The notes beneath the pieces were generated by a model. It was not told the origin of the DNA and searched no databases. It saw only the letters and a list, made by a program, of their open reading frames with translations. A DNA stretch of 61,730 bases from JACNIZ01 sp964344765 (GTDB lineage: Bacteria; Planctomycetota; UBA1135): positions 1 through 61,730 of the forward strand of contig CAYFOM010000026.1 of the NCBI GenBank assembly GCA_964344765.1, in the 5' to 3' direction. A program made the position numbers and the translations under genes. Below, in pieces: positions 52,712 through 61,003 of this stretch. The stretch's first letter is position 1. Each line of letters opens with the position of its first letter.

Positions 52712-53965
52712 TTAAAGCTGTTCGCGAATGCGGTCGTCCAAGGCCGCTTGGTCTTGTGCAAAGGCGTGCAGACCGGCCAGCGTAAACAAACCATCCAAGC
52801 CGAAGGTGCCGTTGGCGAAATCGGTTGCCCAGGTGGCGCGCTTCGGCGCTTTGCCCTCGGCGATTAGCGTTGCCAATTGGGAGTCATTCAATTCCGGGAA
52901 GACTGCAGAATCACCGGTGCTGGTGATGGCATCGCGAATGGCGTCGGCGGTGAGGTCGGCGACGGGAATTTTGGCGATGGCATCGCATGCTGCAGCAAAC
53001 GCCGGCGAGATATCCCAAAGGTCATTCATGCCTTCGGCTTGTGGATCTACGCCGTCATTCCAAGTGGGCTGATAATCGGCATCGGTGACGTCGATCACAT
53101 CGCCCGGCGCCGGGTTCATTTCTTGGAAGCCTTCGGCCACCGCAATCGGCATGGTGTAAACGTCGGTACCGGCCAAGGTGCCGGCTTGCTCGCCACTGCG
53201 CATCGACGCGGCAATTTGGCGAGTCGGCGCGCCAATCTTAGCGCGCAGTTCGCGCACCGCAGCTTGCGATGCCATGTGTGCGCGCTCGCCAACCCAAGTG
53301 CCGTCGCCTAAACCTTCGCCGGATGCGTAAGCACCCAAACGACCCAAGAACACATTGCACCAACTCGGTCGCGCAGCACAAGTGATCAAGTAGTTCTCGC
53401 GCGCGCTAAAGCCCAACGTGAAGTTGACCGGAATGCCTTCTTCTTCCAAGTTGCGCGCAACCACCAAACCTTCGGGGGTCAGCGGCACCTTGACGATGAA
53501 CTTGTTGCAAATCGCCGCGTAACGACGACCGTAAGCCAGCGACCGCTCGACGTCGTAGGCCAGATCGGTGTGTAGCTCTACCGAAACATAAGCGCCGAAC
53601 TTCTCCACCAAGCGCAAACCGTGGCGTGCGTTCAACGCAAACGCGATCTCGAGAATCAAATCATGATCCGAGATATCCGGGTTATCCGCCCGCACCGCCG
53701 CAGCCGCCGACGGAATCCACTGGTCATAAATGCCCTTCTGGATTTCCTTATTCAGCAGCGAGTTGTTGGTGGTCAGCGCAGTGAATTCCTGCGACCACAA
53801 ACGCGCCGCTTCGTCCATGTCACCGGTGTCCAACCACAACTCGGTGCCGACCTCGCGCAGCCGCGCCCACAACGGGTGGGGCTGACCGTGCATCAGGTCT
53901 TCGGCGATGCCGTCTTGGATCAGTTGAACGAGCTTGGGAGAAGCAATGGCAGAGGGATGGTTCAT
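52712..53965 (-). CDS. tal: Transaldolase family protein
   Basis: A 417-aa enzyme of the pentose phosphate pathway family. TTNNSLLNKEI fits the TSNPSI motif, KFIVKVPLTPEGL has the Schiff-base Lys, NFTLGFSARENYL follows, and ASMRSGEQ fits ASxR. It is longer than TalB (about 317 aa) because of an added C-terminal part, which is seen in long Tal-type proteins. ATG at 53965 is chosen; an in-frame ATG at 53992 is also possible. Divergent from selU. Confidence 0.87.
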   Translation of the reverse strand: MNHPSAIASPKLVQLIQDGIAEDLMHGQPHPLWARLREVGTELWLDTGDMDEAARLWSQEFTALTTNNSLLNKEIQKGIYDQWIPSAAAAVRADNPDISDHDLILEIAFALNARHGLRLVEKFGAYVSVELHTDLAYDVERSLAYGRRYAAICNKFIVKVPLTPEGLVVARNLEEEGIPVNFTLGFSARENYLITCAARPSWCNVFLGRLGAYASGEGLGDGTWVGERAHMASQAAVRELRAKIGAPTRQIAASMRSGEQAGTLAGTDVYTMPIAVAEGFQEMNPAPGDVIDVTDADYQPTWNDGVDPQAEGMNDLWDISPAFAAACDAIAKIPVADLTADAIRDAITSTGDSAVFPELNDSQLATLIAEGKAPKRATWATDFANGTFGLDGLFTLAGLHAFAQDQAALDDRIREQL

Positions 53966-54009
53966 GTCGCAACGAATGGGGACGCTGATCATAGAATCGC
54001 GGGGCAGTC

Positions 54010-55182
54010 ATGCGCTTGCCCACCTACTCCGTTCCGCAGGTTTTGGCCGGAAATTCACGCGTGATTGACTTGCGCAGTCCGGCCGAATACCAGCGGGACC
54101 ACCTGCCCGGTGCCGTCAACGTGCCGCTGCTCGATGATGAACAGCGCGCGATCGTCGGCACGTTGTATAAACGCGAATCACCGCAGCGCGCTTACGCCGA
54201 GGGGCTGGACATCGTTGAATCGCGCATGGGCGAGATGCTCGAACGCATTTTGGGCAAGCCTGTGCATGGCAACGATTGGAAACAGCAGTTCCACGACCTG
54301 GCGCAGAAGCTGGCGATGTCGTCAACCGAGCTCGAACCGAGTGCGGCCGTCGGCCCATTGGTTTTCCATTGCTGGCGCGGCGGCATGCGATCCCAGTCGG
54401 TGGCGTTGCTGGTGCGCATGTTGGGGCAAGAAGCCGGCATCTTGGATGGTGGATACAAGGCCTATCGCCAGTGGGTGATGGCGCAACTCCAGCGGCTGCA
54501 ACCCGATGAGCTGAACTTTATTGTGTTGCGCGGTCCCACCGGCGTCGGCAAAACCGATCTTTTGCGCCGCATCGAGGCTCAGCGGTCGCGGTCCACGCTG
54601 GACTTAGAAGGACTTGCCGCTCACCGCTCGTCGGTATTGGGGGCGGTGGGGTTGAAGCCGGTTTCCCAACCGATGTTTGAATCATTGCTTTGGCAGCGGC
54701 TGGTCGAGCTGCGGCTTGCGGACCAGGCGGCAACCGGACATTCTCATCCGCAGCAACCCGTTTTCGTCGAGGGCGAAAGCCGCAAGGTTGGCGACGCCGA
54801 GATCCCTGCTGCGGTATTTGCCGCGATGGAATCTTCGCCGCAAGTGCACCTAACCGCTTCGACCGAATACCGCATTGAACTGCTCGGTGCCGAATATCTG
54901 GCGACCGACGACCACCGCAGGCAAACATTAGCCAGCCTTCAAGCGTTGGAAAGGAAACTCGGCCATAGGGTAGTCGCCGAATTGAGCGAGCAAATTCGCG
55001 GCGGTCAATGGCGGCGGGCAGCGGCGACCCTGCTCGAGCGCCATTACGACCCGCTGTACCAGCGCGACGACCTGGGTCGTGATTGGTTGATGGAACTCGA
55101 GGTCACGGATCCCGCCCAAGCGGTCCGGCGCTTGCTAGACCTTTTGCCAACCGCGAGCAACAGCGGCGGAATCGGCGGATAG
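54010..55182 (+). CDS. selU: tRNA 2-selenouridine synthase (SelU/MnmH)
   Basis: A 390-aa protein exchanging sulfur for selenium in 2-thiouridine at the wobble base of some tRNAs. The N-terminal rhodanese domain has IDLRSPAEYQRDHLPGAVNVPLLDD and the catalytic Cys in FHCWRGGMRSQS. The C-terminal P-loop domain has GPTGVGKTDLL. selD, which makes selenophosphate, is not in the window; without it the enzyme would still geranylate 2-thiouridine, as known for the E. coli protein. Confidence 0.92.
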   Translation: MRLPTYSVPQVLAGNSRVIDLRSPAEYQRDHLPGAVNVPLLDDEQRAIVGTLYKRESPQRAYAEGLDIVESRMGEMLERILGKPVHGNDWKQQFHDLAQKLAMSSTELEPSAAVGPLVFHCWRGGMRSQSVALLVRMLGQEAGILDGGYKAYRQWVMAQLQRLQPDELNFIVLRGPTGVGKTDLLRRIEAQRSRSTLDLEGLAAHRSSVLGAVGLKPVSQPMFESLLWQRLVELRLADQAATGHSHPQQPVFVEGESRKVGDAEIPAAVFAAMESSPQVHLTASTEYRIELLGAEYLATDDHRRQTLASLQALERKLGHRVVAELSEQIRGGQWRRAAATLLERHYDPLYQRDDLGRDWLMELEVTDPAQAVRRLLDLLPTASNSGGIGG

Positions 55183-55271
55183 AATGCGCCTTCGCGGCGC
55201 ACCAAGCCCACCCGTGCTCCGCGTTCCACCCGCTCCACCTTGAGAGGGCGCATCCCTCCAGCCACCGAACA

Positions 55272-56726
55272 ATGTGCGGTTTCATCGGCATCGCCGGCGC
55301 GTCCGGAACTCACGTCGCCCCTGAACTTTACGAGGGCCTCATTGCGCTTCAGCACCGCGGCCAGGATGCGGCAGGCATTCTGAGCTACGACGGCATGTTC
55401 CATCTGCGCAAGCAGAACGGCATGGTGCGCGACATCTTCCGCACCCGCGACATGACGCGGTTGAAGGGCAACTTAGCCATCGCTCACGTGCGCTACCCGA
55501 CCGTGGGCATGGGCACTGAGGAAGACGCGCAGCCGTTTTACATCAACTTCCCGTTTGGGGTCGGCATGGTGCACAACGGCAACCTGACCAACTGGATGGA
55601 TTTGAAGTCGCGGGAATACCCGGCGTCGAACATCACATTGGAATCGTCTTGTGATGTAGAAGCCATTCTCTACGCCTTCGCCAGCGGCTTGAAGGACGTT
55701 GACCAGGGCGTGGTTCGCGAAGAACGCATTCGCTTGGCGGTGCAGCGGGCTTTTGCCGTCGCCAAGGGCGCTTATTCGGTGGCCGGCATTTTGTCCGAGG
55801 GCGTGCTGTTTGGATTCCGCGATCCTTCGGGGATCAAGCCATGCATTGTTGGCAAGCGCGAAACCGACCAGGGCACGGAATGGGCAATCGCCAGCGAATC
55901 GGTGGCATTGGATGTACTTGGCTTCCAGCGCGTGCGCGATCTGCGCAACGGCGAAGCGATCATCATTGAGCCGGGGCATGACCCGATTTGGATTCAGGTC
56001 GAAGAGAAACCGCACCGGCCGTGCATTTTCGAGCTGGTTTACTTTGCCCGACCCGACTCGTTCTTGGACGAGATCAGCGTTTACAAAACGCGGCGCCGTT
56101 TCGGCGAGGCGTTGGCGCAGCAGTGGCGTGACATCGGCGCGCCGGAGCCGGATGTGGTGATTCCCATTCCGGATAGTGCGCGTGATGCGGCGTTGAGCAT
56201 GGCACGGGCTTTGGATAAGCCGTACCGCGAGGGGTTCATCAAGAACCGTTACGTCGGACGCACTTTCATCATGCCGAACCAGGAAGCGCGCACGCAGTCC
56301 ATTCGCCGCAAGCTGAACCCGATTCCGCTCGAGTTTGATGGTAAGGATGTGCTGCTGGTCGATGATTCGATTGTGCGCGGCAACACGTCGCGGCGCATTA
56401 TCGAAACGGCTCGTGCTGCCGGTGCGCGCAACGTTTACTTCGCCGCGACCTCGCCGCCATTAATCGCGCCATGCCCGTATGGCATCGACATGGCGACCGA
56501 AAAGGACTTCATCGCGCGCGATAAGTCGGTGGATGAAGTGCGCGAGGGAATTGGGGCCGATTACTTGGCATACCTCGAGTTGGACCGCATGGTGCAGGCC
56601 GCCAATGTGGGCAATCCTGATCTAGAAGGTTTCTGCTCCGGCTGCTTCAGCGGCGACTACCCAACCAGCGACGCCAAAGAACACTTGGTGGCGTTGGCGG
56701 CCGAGCGCGCGCAAGCGCGCGACTAG
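55272..56726 (+). CDS. purF: Amidophosphoribosyltransferase
   Basis: The 484-aa first enzyme of purine synthesis. The ATG at 55272 gives MCGFIGI with Cys2 as the N-terminal nucleophile, so there is no propeptide as in Bacillus. The PRPP loop is VLLVDDSIVRGNTSRR. Cysteines at the Bacillus 4Fe-4S positions are kept (PCIFEL, PCPYGID, CSGC near the end), so it is probably the iron-sulfur type. The 3' end has a 14-bp direct repeat 27 bp apart (56709 and 56736). Confidence 0.95.
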   Translation: MCGFIGIAGASGTHVAPELYEGLIALQHRGQDAAGILSYDGMFHLRKQNGMVRDIFRTRDMTRLKGNLAIAHVRYPTVGMGTEEDAQPFYINFPFGVGMVHNGNLTNWMDLKSREYPASNITLESSCDVEAILYAFASGLKDVDQGVVREERIRLAVQRAFAVAKGAYSVAGILSEGVLFGFRDPSGIKPCIVGKRETDQGTEWAIASESVALDVLGFQRVRDLRNGEAIIIEPGHDPIWIQVEEKPHRPCIFELVYFARPDSFLDEISVYKTRRRFGEALAQQWRDIGAPEPDVVIPIPDSARDAALSMARALDKPYREGFIKNRYVGRTFIMPNQEARTQSIRRKLNPIPLEFDGKDVLLVDDSIVRGNTSRRIIETARAAGARNVYFAATSPPLIAPCPYGIDMATEKDFIARDKSVDEVREGIGADYLAYLELDRMVQAANVGNPDLEGFCSGCFSGDYPTSDAKEHLVALAAERAQARD

Positions 56727-56749
56727 ACGCTTGTAGCGCAAGCGCGCGA
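56709..56749. repeat. Short direct repeat spanning the purF stop codon
   Basis: The 14-mer GCGCAAGCGCGCGA occurs at 56709-56722 and 56736-56749, exactly 27 bp apart. It is followed by CTAGACGC and TTAAGCGC. The first copy encodes the last residues of PurF. It looks like a local duplication and is self-complementary in part. Confidence 0.8.
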
Positions 56750-56759
56750 TTAAGCGCGT

Positions 56760-58094
56760 TTACTCGCCGCCGCCCGGATCACCCGGCGCGATCGAAAGCG
56801 CCAACACGCATCCGGTCCACCGCAACAAGTCCGCGCCACCCCCAGGATTGTTGTGAGTGTGGGGAGCCCCAACCAATACCTCGTGCAAGCCGTCACCGGT
56901 TACGTCGGCCGCTTGCAGGTAGTTACCCATGTGTGGATTCGGGCCGCCATTCGTCGGCACCCCACTGCTGAAGAACGGGTAGTGGGCTGTTTCAAGCAAG
57001 ACTTCGCCGGTGGCCCCGGAGATTAGCCATAGATTCGAAGTTTCCGCCGATGGGTTGTAGCCGCAACCGGCAGCTACCAATTCCATGACGCCGTCCCCAT
57101 CCAAATCGTTCATCGACGCCAGCTCCTGACCCATGCCGATGAAAACGTTGCCAAACAGATTGCTGGGCACGTAATACAGCTGCGTCGGCACGGTTAAATC
57201 GCCCGACCAAACCGTAATTCCACCGTCGTCCTCTTCTTCATCCTCACCACCACCGCCGCCATCTGCGGGAATGGAAGTTCCAAAGGCGAAGTCAGGAATG
57301 CCATCGCCATCGACGTCTCCCATGTCGGCAAATCCTTCCGAACCTTCGGTGAAAATGCGATTGCCGGAAAAGCTGCCGTGAATGTCACCGCTGATCGGAG
57401 TGCAGTGCACCACTTCCGAAATGCCGTCGCCGTCAAGGTCGCTCATTGCATGGAGTTCATGCTCCAAGTCCATTTCCTCGGTGTAGCGGACTTCGGTGTA
57501 GTGAATGGCCGGGGCAACACCATTTGCCAGGTTCATGCCGTCGTAAACGTAAATCGACGAAGTCCGACCGGTCAAAACCGCCAGATCCGGGAAGCCATCC
57601 CCGGTTAAATCGTGGCCGCCCAAAATCGCTAAGCCGAAAATTTGACGTTGGCTGTCGCGCAAGTCAGCGATTGCATTGCCTGTAGCGCCATCAAAAACGC
57701 GAACATAGCCACGGTGGCCGGAGGCAAACCGATGACCTGGGGCAGAGATCGCGTAATCGCCAACCCCATCTAGGTTGACATCGCCTAAAGCGGTAGCTCG
57801 GAACCCGAATGCGTCATCGGGAGTATCGCCGAGGTGGGTGCGGAAGGTGGATTGTGTGGCCGCGTCGACCAACCGAGCCTCGCCGCGGTAGCCGAGGATT
57901 TTGTTTCCGCCGCAGGTAATGAGTAGATCGATGCCGGAGTTGGCGTCGATTTCGCCGACTACGTGAGCTTGGTCAAGGGTCCAAAATTCATCACCGTAAA
58001 TACGACCTATGGCTACCGGATCAACTTGAGCGGGGGAAAGGGCGGCAAGAAGGGGGATTGCTGCCGCCAGGCAACTCGTGGTGGGGAGGGGCAT
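56760..58094 (-). CDS. Secreted FG-GAP/integrin-like repeat protein
   Basis: A 444-aa exported protein with signal peptide (LPTTSCLAAAIPLLAALSPAQ). At least six FG-GAP-type calcium loops are seen: DVNLDGVGD, DLTGDGFPD, DLDGDGISE, DVDGDGIPD, DLDGDGVME and DVTGDGLHE. They fold as a beta-propeller in integrin alpha. An acidic Gly/Glu/Asp insert lies near residue 290. Typical of planctomycete surface proteins; ligand unknown. Divergent from the first pilin gene. Confidence 0.87.
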   Translation of the reverse strand: MPLPTTSCLAAAIPLLAALSPAQVDPVAIGRIYGDEFWTLDQAHVVGEIDANSGIDLLITCGGNKILGYRGEARLVDAATQSTFRTHLGDTPDDAFGFRATALGDVNLDGVGDYAISAPGHRFASGHRGYVRVFDGATGNAIADLRDSQRQIFGLAILGGHDLTGDGFPDLAVLTGRTSSIYVYDGMNLANGVAPAIHYTEVRYTEEMDLEHELHAMSDLDGDGISEVVHCTPISGDIHGSFSGNRIFTEGSEGFADMGDVDGDGIPDFAFGTSIPADGGGGGEDEEEDDGGITVWSGDLTVPTQLYYVPSNLFGNVFIGMGQELASMNDLDGDGVMELVAAGCGYNPSAETSNLWLISGATGEVLLETAHYPFFSSGVPTNGGPNPHMGNYLQAADVTGDGLHEVLVGAPHTHNNPGGGADLLRWTGCVLALSIAPGDPGGGE

Positions 58095-58126
58095 GTGTCG
58101 ATTGTAGGTAGCAAATTGCAAATTTC

Positions 58127-58140
58127 GCTCAAAGTTGAGC
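58127..58140. promoter_or_regulatory. Palindrome GCTCAA-AG-TTGAGC
   Basis: A perfect 6+6 inverted repeat between the FG-GAP and pilin genes. Its TTGAG/CTCAA half-sites recur in inverted form in the promoter regions of two later pilin genes, so it may be an operator. Evidence is sequence only. Confidence 0.35.
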
Positions 58141-58295
58141 CATAGCTGGCGAATAAATATTGAAACCGCATATATGCAATGCCCGGACTGGGAATTGTAG
58201 GCCTTTACTAGTTCTTCGAAGAGCGGGAAAATTTGTGATTCACGAACTTAAGCCCTTTTTGCCGATAGTGAATTGTTAACTCTGTCCTGCCAATC

Positions 58296-58315
58296 GCACA
58301 TGGCGAACCATGTGC
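58296..58315 (+). promoter_or_regulatory. Hairpin before the first pilin start
   Basis: GCACATGG and CCATGTGC form a perfect 8-bp stem with a CGAA loop, ending 10 bases before the ATG at 58326. It covers the place where a Shine-Dalgarno sequence would be, and no such sequence is visible. Confidence 0.5.
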
Positions 58316-58325
58316 CTGATTCACC

Positions 58326-59102
58326 ATGAAAACCCTCATCCCTCGTAAATCCAATTCCGGTTTTTCTCTCACCGAACTTGCCATTGTTGTGGTCATTCTC
58401 GGCGTGCTCGCCCTAATCGGAGTCCCGAAGTACCAGACCATCGTTGAAAGCGCCAAAGCGGAAGAAGCTTTCATCTATCTGGCGCAAATCCAAGCCGCGC
58501 AAGAGCGATACAACGCGCGCACCGGCACTTATGCCAACAGCATTTCCAAGCTGGACGTGGAATTGGATTTCCCCAAGCACTTTCGCATGGGCACGCTGAC
58601 CAGCTTTAAGTGGGAAACTCATTGGCAGTTGCGAATCTTCCGCACCGGACCCTCCGGCGGAAACGGCAATTATTCGGTTTGCTTCAACCAAGACGGTTAC
58701 GACCAGGCACGTTCTTCGATCCCGGCTGCCATTGCCCCAGGCGGCCGCGGTGGCGCCCAAACGCCAGGCAACGGCGTTCCACCTAGCCCGCCGACGCCGC
58801 AGCCGACGGGCCGCATTGATTGGGGTCCGAACACGCCGATGAGCTACGACGAATACGTCGATCGCATCTTCGACGCCAACATCCTCGACTACAAGAAGGG
58901 CGATGATCCGCACTTGGATCTGTTCTTGTGGCTTGGTCAGATCGGCGACCGCATCTTCAAAGGCGATAACCGTACCCAGGATGAGTGGAACGAAGACTTC
59001 TTCGAAATGGATCGTTCCGACTACAACCGTGGCGATGACTGGTGGATGGACGCGATCCTGAACTGGCACTATCACCGCATGAAGTACTACTTCAATTGGT
59101 AG
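58326..59102 (+). CDS. Type IV pilin-like protein with large C-terminal extension
   Basis: A 258-aa prepilin. A short leader precedes G|FSLTELAIVVVILGVLA, the prepilin peptidase and methylation motif with Glu at +5. Residues 1-130 correspond to the array pilins (QIQAAQERYNARTG, NQDGYDQARSS). A Gly/Pro linker (about 140-165) leads to an acidic, aromatic domain of about 95 residues (SYDEYVDRIFDANILDYKKGDD, WNEDFFEMDRSDYNRGDDWW), not recognised. It may be a minor or tip pilin with adhesive function, by inference. Confidence 0.85.
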   Translation: MKTLIPRKSNSGFSLTELAIVVVILGVLALIGVPKYQTIVESAKAEEAFIYLAQIQAAQERYNARTGTYANSISKLDVELDFPKHFRMGTLTSFKWETHWQLRIFRTGPSGGNGNYSVCFNQDGYDQARSSIPAAIAPGGRGGAQTPGNGVPPSPPTPQPTGRIDWGPNTPMSYDEYVDRIFDANILDYKKGDDPHLDLFLWLGQIGDRIFKGDNRTQDEWNEDFFEMDRSDYNRGDDWWMDAILNWHYHRMKYYFNW

Positions 59103-59200
59103 CGAGGGGATTTAGCGAAATTTTCATAAATGCCCTAAAGGCAAGGTGAAGCGATTGTCGAAGGGGGGAACGTTGCAAACAACATTGCAATAAACCCCCC

Positions 59201-59215
59201 AGCCCCAAAGGGGCT
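59201..59215 (+). promoter_or_regulatory. Small hairpin in the leader of the second pilin
   Basis: AGCCCC-AAA-GGGGCT lies 23 bases before the ATG at 59239. No T-tract follows directly, so a weak terminator or a leader structure are both possible. Confidence 0.35.
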
Positions 59216-59225
59216 AACCAATCAA

Positions 59226-59234
59226 TCGAACCAC
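59226..59234 (+). promoter_or_regulatory. Conserved pilin leader element TCGAACCAC (copy 1)
   Basis: The 9-mer TCGAACCAC lies 4 bases before the ATG at 59239. Identical 9-mers precede the starts at 59848 and 60451 (at 59833 and 60435). None of the three genes has a clear Shine-Dalgarno sequence, so this may be a shared translation or regulatory element. Confidence 0.55.
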
Positions 59235-59238
59235 AAAA

Positions 59239-59664
59239 ATGAAAACCTTCAACAACGTAAAAGCCGGTAAAGGCGGCTTCTCGCTGGTCGAACTGACCAT
59301 CGTTGTTGTCATCCTCGGCGTCCTTGCCATGATGGGTGTGCCGCGCTACCAGAAGGTAGTTGAGCGCGCCAAGGCTGCAGAAGCCTTCACCTACTTGGCA
59401 CAGATCGAAGGTGCGCAAGAGCGTCACAACGCTCGCACCGGCCAGTATGCAACTACGCTTTCCAAGCTGGACATCTCGATGAAGAACCCCAACCACTTCA
59501 GCGTTGGCGGCTTTACTTCTTACAACTGGCAGACCCAGTGGGAAATGCGCCTGACCCGTCGTGGTGCTTCCTCTGGTTTCGGTGCTTACACCGTCACTTG
59601 GAACCAAGATGGTTTCCAGCGTGCCCGCAGCTCGATCCACACCGATCTGTTGCCGGTACTCTAA
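59239..59664 (+). CDS. Type IV pilin-like protein, array copy 2
   Basis: A 141-aa prepilin with leader MKTFNNVKAGKGG and motif G|FSLVELTIVVVILGVLAMMG. Residues 14-66 are nearly identical to copies 3 and 4. Differences cluster at about residues 68-95 (QYATTLSKLDISMKNPNHF), after which the sequence is again conserved to the end DLLPVL. It has no cysteines, so there is no disulfide loop as in Neisseria or Pseudomonas pilins. A strong terminator follows. It may be a major subunit. Confidence 0.93.
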   Translation: MKTFNNVKAGKGGFSLVELTIVVVILGVLAMMGVPRYQKVVERAKAAEAFTYLAQIEGAQERHNARTGQYATTLSKLDISMKNPNHFSVGGFTSYNWQTQWEMRLTRRGASSGFGAYTVTWNQDGFQRARSSIHTDLLPVL

Positions 59665-59689
59665 TTTAAGACGAACGCATTTCCACTTG

Positions 59690-59720
59690 GCGCCCGCGGG
59701 ATTATCCGCGGGCGCTTTTT
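59690..59720 (+). terminator. Rho-independent terminator after pilin copy 2
   Basis: A 10-bp perfect GC-rich stem GCGCCCGCGG (59690-59699) with CCGCGGGCGC (59706-59715), loop GATTAT, then five T and a further T-rich run. Confidence 0.93.
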
Positions 59721-59728
59721 CTTTCATT

Positions 59729-59766
59729 TTGAGACAAATAAGTTTGTTATTGCCTCAAGATGATAA
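59729..59766 (+). promoter_or_regulatory. Inverted repeat TTGAGAC-N16-GCCTCAA upstream of pilin copy 3
   Basis: TTGAGAC (59729-59735) and GCCTCAA (59752-59758) are an inverted repeat with one mismatch, followed at once by GATGATAAC. The same layout (TTGAGGC-N15-GTCTCAA then GTTGATAC) precedes copy 4. Conserved position suggests a promoter or regulator site. Confidence 0.5.
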
Positions 59767-59832
59767 CGGGTAAATGTCGATCTATTTTCCACAGCGGGGA
59801 GCCTCAATATCCCCCCTTGGGACTCATTCACA

Positions 59833-59841
59833 TCGAACCAC
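59833..59841 (+). promoter_or_regulatory. Conserved pilin leader element TCGAACCAC (copy 2)
   Basis: Identical to the element at 59226; here 6 bases separate it from the ATG at 59848. Upstream, GGGACTCA is also shared with the leader of copy 4. Confidence 0.55.
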
Positions 59842-59847
59842 ATTTAG

Positions 59848-60273
59848 ATGAAAACTTTCACCAAAACTCCGGCCAACAAGGGCGGCTTCTCTCTAGTCGA
59901 ATTGACTATCGTTGTTGTCATCCTTGGTGTCTTGGCCATGATGGGTGTGCCTCGCTACCAAAAGGTTGTTGAGCGCGCCAAGGCTGCAGAAGCCTTCACT
60001 TACCTTGCTCAAATCGAGGGTGCCCAAGAGCGCCACAACGCCCGCACCGGCGAATATGCTCGCTATCTGAGCCAGCTCGATACCGCCATTCCGGCACCTA
60101 AGCACTTCAGCGTGCATAACTTCACTTCCTATAACTGGCAAACCCAGTGGGAAATGCGCCTGACTCGTCGTGGTGCCTCCTCCGGTTTCGGTGCCTATTC
60201 GGTCACCTATAACCAGGATGGTTTCCAGCGCGCGCGCAGCTCGATCCACACCGATCTGCTGCCGGTCCTGTAA
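59848..60273 (+). CDS. Type IV pilin-like protein, array copy 3
   Basis: A 141-aa prepilin with leader MKTFTKTPANKGG and the same membrane helix as copies 2 and 4. The variable stretch reads EYARYLSQLDTAIPAPKHFSVHN. From FTSYNWQTQWEMRLTRRGASSGFGAY to DLLPVL it follows copy 2 with two changes. No cysteine. It has its own upstream inverted repeat and terminator, so it is probably transcribed alone. Synonymous differences from copy 2 show that the copies are not fresh duplications. Confidence 0.93.
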   Translation: MKTFTKTPANKGGFSLVELTIVVVILGVLAMMGVPRYQKVVERAKAAEAFTYLAQIEGAQERHNARTGEYARYLSQLDTAIPAPKHFSVHNFTSYNWQTQWEMRLTRRGASSGFGAYSVTYNQDGFQRARSSIHTDLLPVL

Positions 60274-60293
60274 CTCAGGTCTCTCTTCACTCG

Positions 60294-60327
60294 GCGTCCG
60301 CGGGCTTATGCTTGCGGACGCTTTTTT
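60294..60327 (+). terminator. Rho-independent terminator after pilin copy 3
   Basis: An 8-bp perfect stem GCGTCCGC (60294-60301) with GCGGACGC (60314-60321) around a 12-base loop, followed by six T. Confidence 0.9.
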
Positions 60328-60336
60328 CGTTTGATC

Positions 60337-60373
60337 TTGAGGCGTTTATTGGTGAAATGTCTCAAGTTGATAC
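60337..60373 (+). promoter_or_regulatory. Inverted repeat TTGAGGC-N15-GTCTCAA upstream of pilin copy 4
   Basis: TTGAGGC (60337-60343) and GTCTCAA (60359-60365), followed by GTTGATAC. It matches the element before copy 3 in sequence and layout. Confidence 0.5.
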
Positions 60374-60434
60374 TTTTCTTTAGTCGAAGGATGGTTACGG
60401 GCAGGGCCTCATCCTCCCGGGGACTCACTAACCT

Positions 60435-60443
60435 TCGAACCAC
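60435..60443 (+). promoter_or_regulatory. Conserved pilin leader element TCGAACCAC (copy 3)
   Basis: Same 9-mer as at 59226 and 59833, 7 bases before the ATG at 60451. Confidence 0.55.
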
Positions 60444-60450
60444 TACGTCG

Positions 60451-60876
60451 ATGAAAACTTTCAAAAACACACCTGCCACGAAGGGCGGCTTCTCTTTGGT
60501 CGAGCTGACCATCGTTGTGGTCATCCTTGGCGTCTTGGCCATGATGGGTGTGCCTCGCTACCAGAAGGTTGTGGAGCGCGCCAAAGCAGCAGAGGCTTTC
60601 ACTTACCTCGCCCAGATCGAGGGTGCTCAAGAGCGGCACAACGCACGCACCGGCAGCTATGCCAAATACTTGAGTCAACTCGATACCGCCGTTCCAGCTC
60701 CGAAGCACTTCAGAGTTGGTGGTTTCACCTCCTATAACTGGCAAACCCAGTGGGAACTTAAGTTGACGCGTCAAGGTGCCTCCAGCGGTTTTGGCGCTTA
60801 TACCGTGACCTGGAACCAAGATGGCTTCCAGAGATATCGCAGCTCAATCCATACGGATTTGCTTCCTGTCCTCTAG
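60451..60876 (+). CDS. Type IV pilin-like protein, array copy 4
   Basis: A 141-aa prepilin starting MKTFKNTPATKGG at the ATG at 60451; an upstream extension of the frame has no family similarity. Variable stretch SYAKYLSQLDTAVPAPKHFRVGG; the C-terminal half differs from copy 2 at a few positions (ELKLTRQG, QRYRSS). No cysteine. It shares its leader elements with copies 2 and 3 and is followed by a hairpin. Confidence 0.93.
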   Translation: MKTFKNTPATKGGFSLVELTIVVVILGVLAMMGVPRYQKVVERAKAAEAFTYLAQIEGAQERHNARTGSYAKYLSQLDTAVPAPKHFRVGGFTSYNWQTQWELKLTRQGASSGFGAYTVTWNQDGFQRYRSSIHTDLLPVL

Positions 60877-60906
60877 GGAGTAGAGAAATTTGAGTTAAGG
60901 GGAATC

Positions 60907-60938
60907 GCGCCTGCGGCATGGGGAGATGTCGCAGGCGC
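60907..60938 (+). terminator. Hairpin after pilin copy 4, probable terminator
   Basis: A 9-bp perfect stem GCGCCTGCG (60907-60915) with CGCAGGCGC (60930-60938) and a 14-base loop. The following T-run is weak (ATTTGCTTACT), so termination may be incomplete. Confidence 0.65.
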
Positions 60939-61003
60939 ATTTGCTTACTCGGGAACCTGGTCGTCAGATCAGGTTTTTTTTCATTCCTGCCGATACAGGT
61001 GGC

